Source: Candidatus Eiseniibacteriota bacterium
GTDB lineage: Bacteria; Joyebacterota; Joyebacteria; Joyebacterales; Joyebacteraceae
Reading direction: 5' to 3'
Assembly: GCA_030638405.1 (NCBI GenBank)
Contig: DAOWER010000158.1
Location: forward strand, 1-10,224
DNA length: 10,224 nt
The position numbers and the translations under genes are program-made. Of this stretch, positions 5,782 through 10,224 are shown piece after piece. Position 1 is the first letter of the stretch; each line of letters begins with the position of its first letter. The notes below the pieces were generated by a model, which did no database searches, was not told the origin of the DNA, and worked only from the letters and a program-made list of their open reading frames with translations.

Positions 5782-7065
5782 CTGCAACGATCCAGGACAG
5801 AACAAGTGCTGCTCACCGCCGTGATCATTGCCTTCGTGGTGGGCGTGCCGACCGCGATGGCCGATCTCTCGCTCGGTGCCGGGGAGTTGGTGCGGGCCGG
5901 CGGCGCCGACATCGCCGTACCCGGCTACTCGGTTCCCTCGTTCACCCACTGGGACGACGACGGTCTGCTGGACCTCGTCGTGGGAGAGGGGAGCGGGACC
6001 TATGCGGGCAGGGTCCGGGTCTACCTGAACACCGGGACCCACTTCCAGCCGCAGTTCTCCGTCTACAGCTACGTTCAGTCGGACAGCGCCGACCTCGTGC
6101 TTCCGGGCGGCGGGTGACTGGGCGTCTTTCCGCGCGTCGTCTACTGGGATGGCGATTCGCGGAAGGACCTGCTCGTCGGGCAGGCTGATGGGAGAATCAG
6201 GCTCTACGTGAACACCAACATGGACGACGAACCGCTGTTCGACTTGGGCACGATCCTGCAAGTCGGTGAGCCGGGTTCCAAGACAGACATCGACGTCGGC
6301 GAGAGAGCGACCCCGATCGCCGTCGACTGGAACAACGATGGGAAGAAGGACCTGGTAGTTGGCGACAAGGTCGGCAAGGTCCGCGTCTTCATCAACGAAG
6401 GCCTGGACGTGGCGCCCGATTTTCGGACCTCGCAGTTCCTCCAAAGCAATGGCGCCGACCTCGTCGTGTTCGGAGCGCGATCGAGCCCCTGCGTCGCGGA
6501 TCTCGACGACGACGGACGCAAGGACCTTCTCACCGGCAACACCGACGGCCAGCTGCTCTTCTACGCGAACACCGGCGCCGATGAGTATCCCAGCTTCTCG
6601 GGATACGAACTGGTCACGGCCGACGGTGTCGCTATCGATCTTGAGGCGACGAGGTCGCGCCCCTTCGTGTGCGACTGGACCGGAGACGGTTCGACGGACG
6701 TGCTCATCGGAGCCAGCGACGGTCTCGTCCGCCTGTATCAGGGCGTTGGACACATGGTCGGTGTCGATTCGGGCGGGGTTCCCGTGCTCGCAGCTCGGCT
6801 CGGCGCCGCCCATCCCAACCCGTTCAATCCGCGAGTGGACATCCCCTTCGAGTTGGCCGCGGACGACCATGTTCGGATCTCCGTCTACGACACGTCCGGC
6901 CGCCTCGTAGCCGTCCTCGTGAACGACGCACGTCCCGCCGGCGAACACCTTGTGACGTGGCACGGCGCCGACGGAAGCGGCAGAAGAGTGCCGTCGGGAG
7001 TCTATCTGGTGCGCCTCGAATCATCCGCCTCGACTGACTCCGGGAAGCTCGTTCTCCTGCGCTGA
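5782..7065 (+). pseudogene. FG-GAP/VCBS-repeat secreted protein interrupted by an in-frame TGA
   Basis: One reading frame of 427 positions encodes a signal peptide (about 1-26 if started at CTG 5782), five FG-GAP/VCBS repeats and the FlgD-like C-terminal module (PNPFNP, VYDTSGRLVAVL, AGEHLVTWHG, SGVYLVRL, KLVLLR). Each repeat has a calcium-binding-type loop: WDDDGLLDLVVG (from 5950), WDGDSRKDLLVG (6145), WNNDGKKDLVVG (6328), LDDDGRKDLLTG (6502) and WTGDGSTDVLIG (6676). A TGA at 6115-6117 interrupts it between repeats 1 and 2, in the turn GGG-stop-LGVFPRVV. Both sides are in the same frame, so there is no indel. Related proteins, as I recall them, often have Cys in this turn, which suggests TGC or TGT changed to TGA. 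The product upstream of the stop would be about 111 residues and useless as a propeller. Internal ATG 6208 could restart translation but without a signal peptide. No clear promoter was seen in the 109-base gap. The alternatives are a sequencing error or stop read-through; I favour pseudogene or sequence error. Confidence 0.7.
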
Positions 7066-7103
7066 CGGCGCAGCCCGACATCCAGACCCTCTCTCATCTC
7101 TCG

Positions 7104-7133
7104 CTGACCGCGCGCGCCCGCGTGTGGTAGACT
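7104..7133 (+). promoter_or_regulatory. Promoter with extended -10 for the pullulanase gene
   Basis: CTGACC (7104-7109) and TAGACT (7128-7133) are 18 bases apart, with TGG directly before the -10 (TG at 7125-7126). It is weaker than the promoter at 3037-3065 but of the same type. Transcription would start near 7140, giving a leader of about 48 bases. Confidence 0.5.
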
Positions 7134-7187
7134 CTCCAAACACACAAGAGCCGACAACCATGCAGTTCTCCATGGGAGGACGGAACT

Positions 7188-10224
<3,037 letters not shown>

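Noticed and set aside
6115..6117. TGA read as selenocysteine or as a sense codon.
   Set aside because: TGA is the normal stop of three other genes here (419-421, 2947-2949, 7063-7065), so the code is not altered. I see no convincing SECIS-like hairpin directly downstream, and a propeller turn has no redox role. It remains testable but unlikely.
5806..6117. Short independent secreted protein of about 103 residues.
   Set aside because: It contains one FG-GAP repeat, and the same frame continues after the stop with four more repeats and the sorting module, so it is the front part of an interrupted gene.

Overview
The window is high-GC bacterial DNA in which every supported gene lies on the + strand. 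Four successive genes encode exported proteins. The first three complete C-termini and the partial first gene all carry a FlgD-like/type IX-style C-terminal module: an (P)NP turn, a VYDxSGRxVR strand, an AGxHxxxWDG strand, a SGVYxxRL strand and a short KL(V/L)(L/M)xR tail. That module, Sec signal peptides and the many secreted beta-propeller proteins point to an uncultured high-GC lineage of the FCB group or its neighbours (Eisenbacteria- or Krumholzibacteriota-like). This placement is inference from protein style; no marker gene is present.

Layout: (1) bases 2-421 are the 3' end of a secreted protein, followed by a clean rho-independent terminator. (2) Bases 422-1035 form a long intergenic stretch with one doubtful small ORF, a stable UUCG hairpin, a promoter and a structured leader. 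(3) Bases 1036-2949 encode a surface PHP-type metallohydrolase of the CehA/McbA kind. (4) Bases 3114-5672, behind a near-consensus sigma-70 promoter, encode a LVIVD-repeat protein of 14 blades whose DNA repeats almost exactly every 126 bases. (5) Bases 5782-7065 encode an FG-GAP/VCBS propeller protein interrupted by one in-frame TGA and lacking a normal start codon, so it is probably a recent pseudogene. (6) From 7188 past the right edge runs a secreted multi-domain type I pullulanase (CBM48-like, CBM41, N2, CBM48, GH13) with all catalytic motifs intact.

The genes look like separately transcribed cell-surface or secreted functions rather than one operon: intergenic gaps are about 110-610 bases and three of them hold their own extended -10 promoter. 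The shared C-terminal module suggests that the first four products use one common export/anchoring route. The pullulanase would debranch alpha-glucans outside the cytoplasm. I see no mobile element, CRISPR array, tRNA, rRNA or defence system. The strongest oddities are the interrupted FG-GAP gene and the regularity of the 14-blade LVIVD gene; I do not claim a new system.
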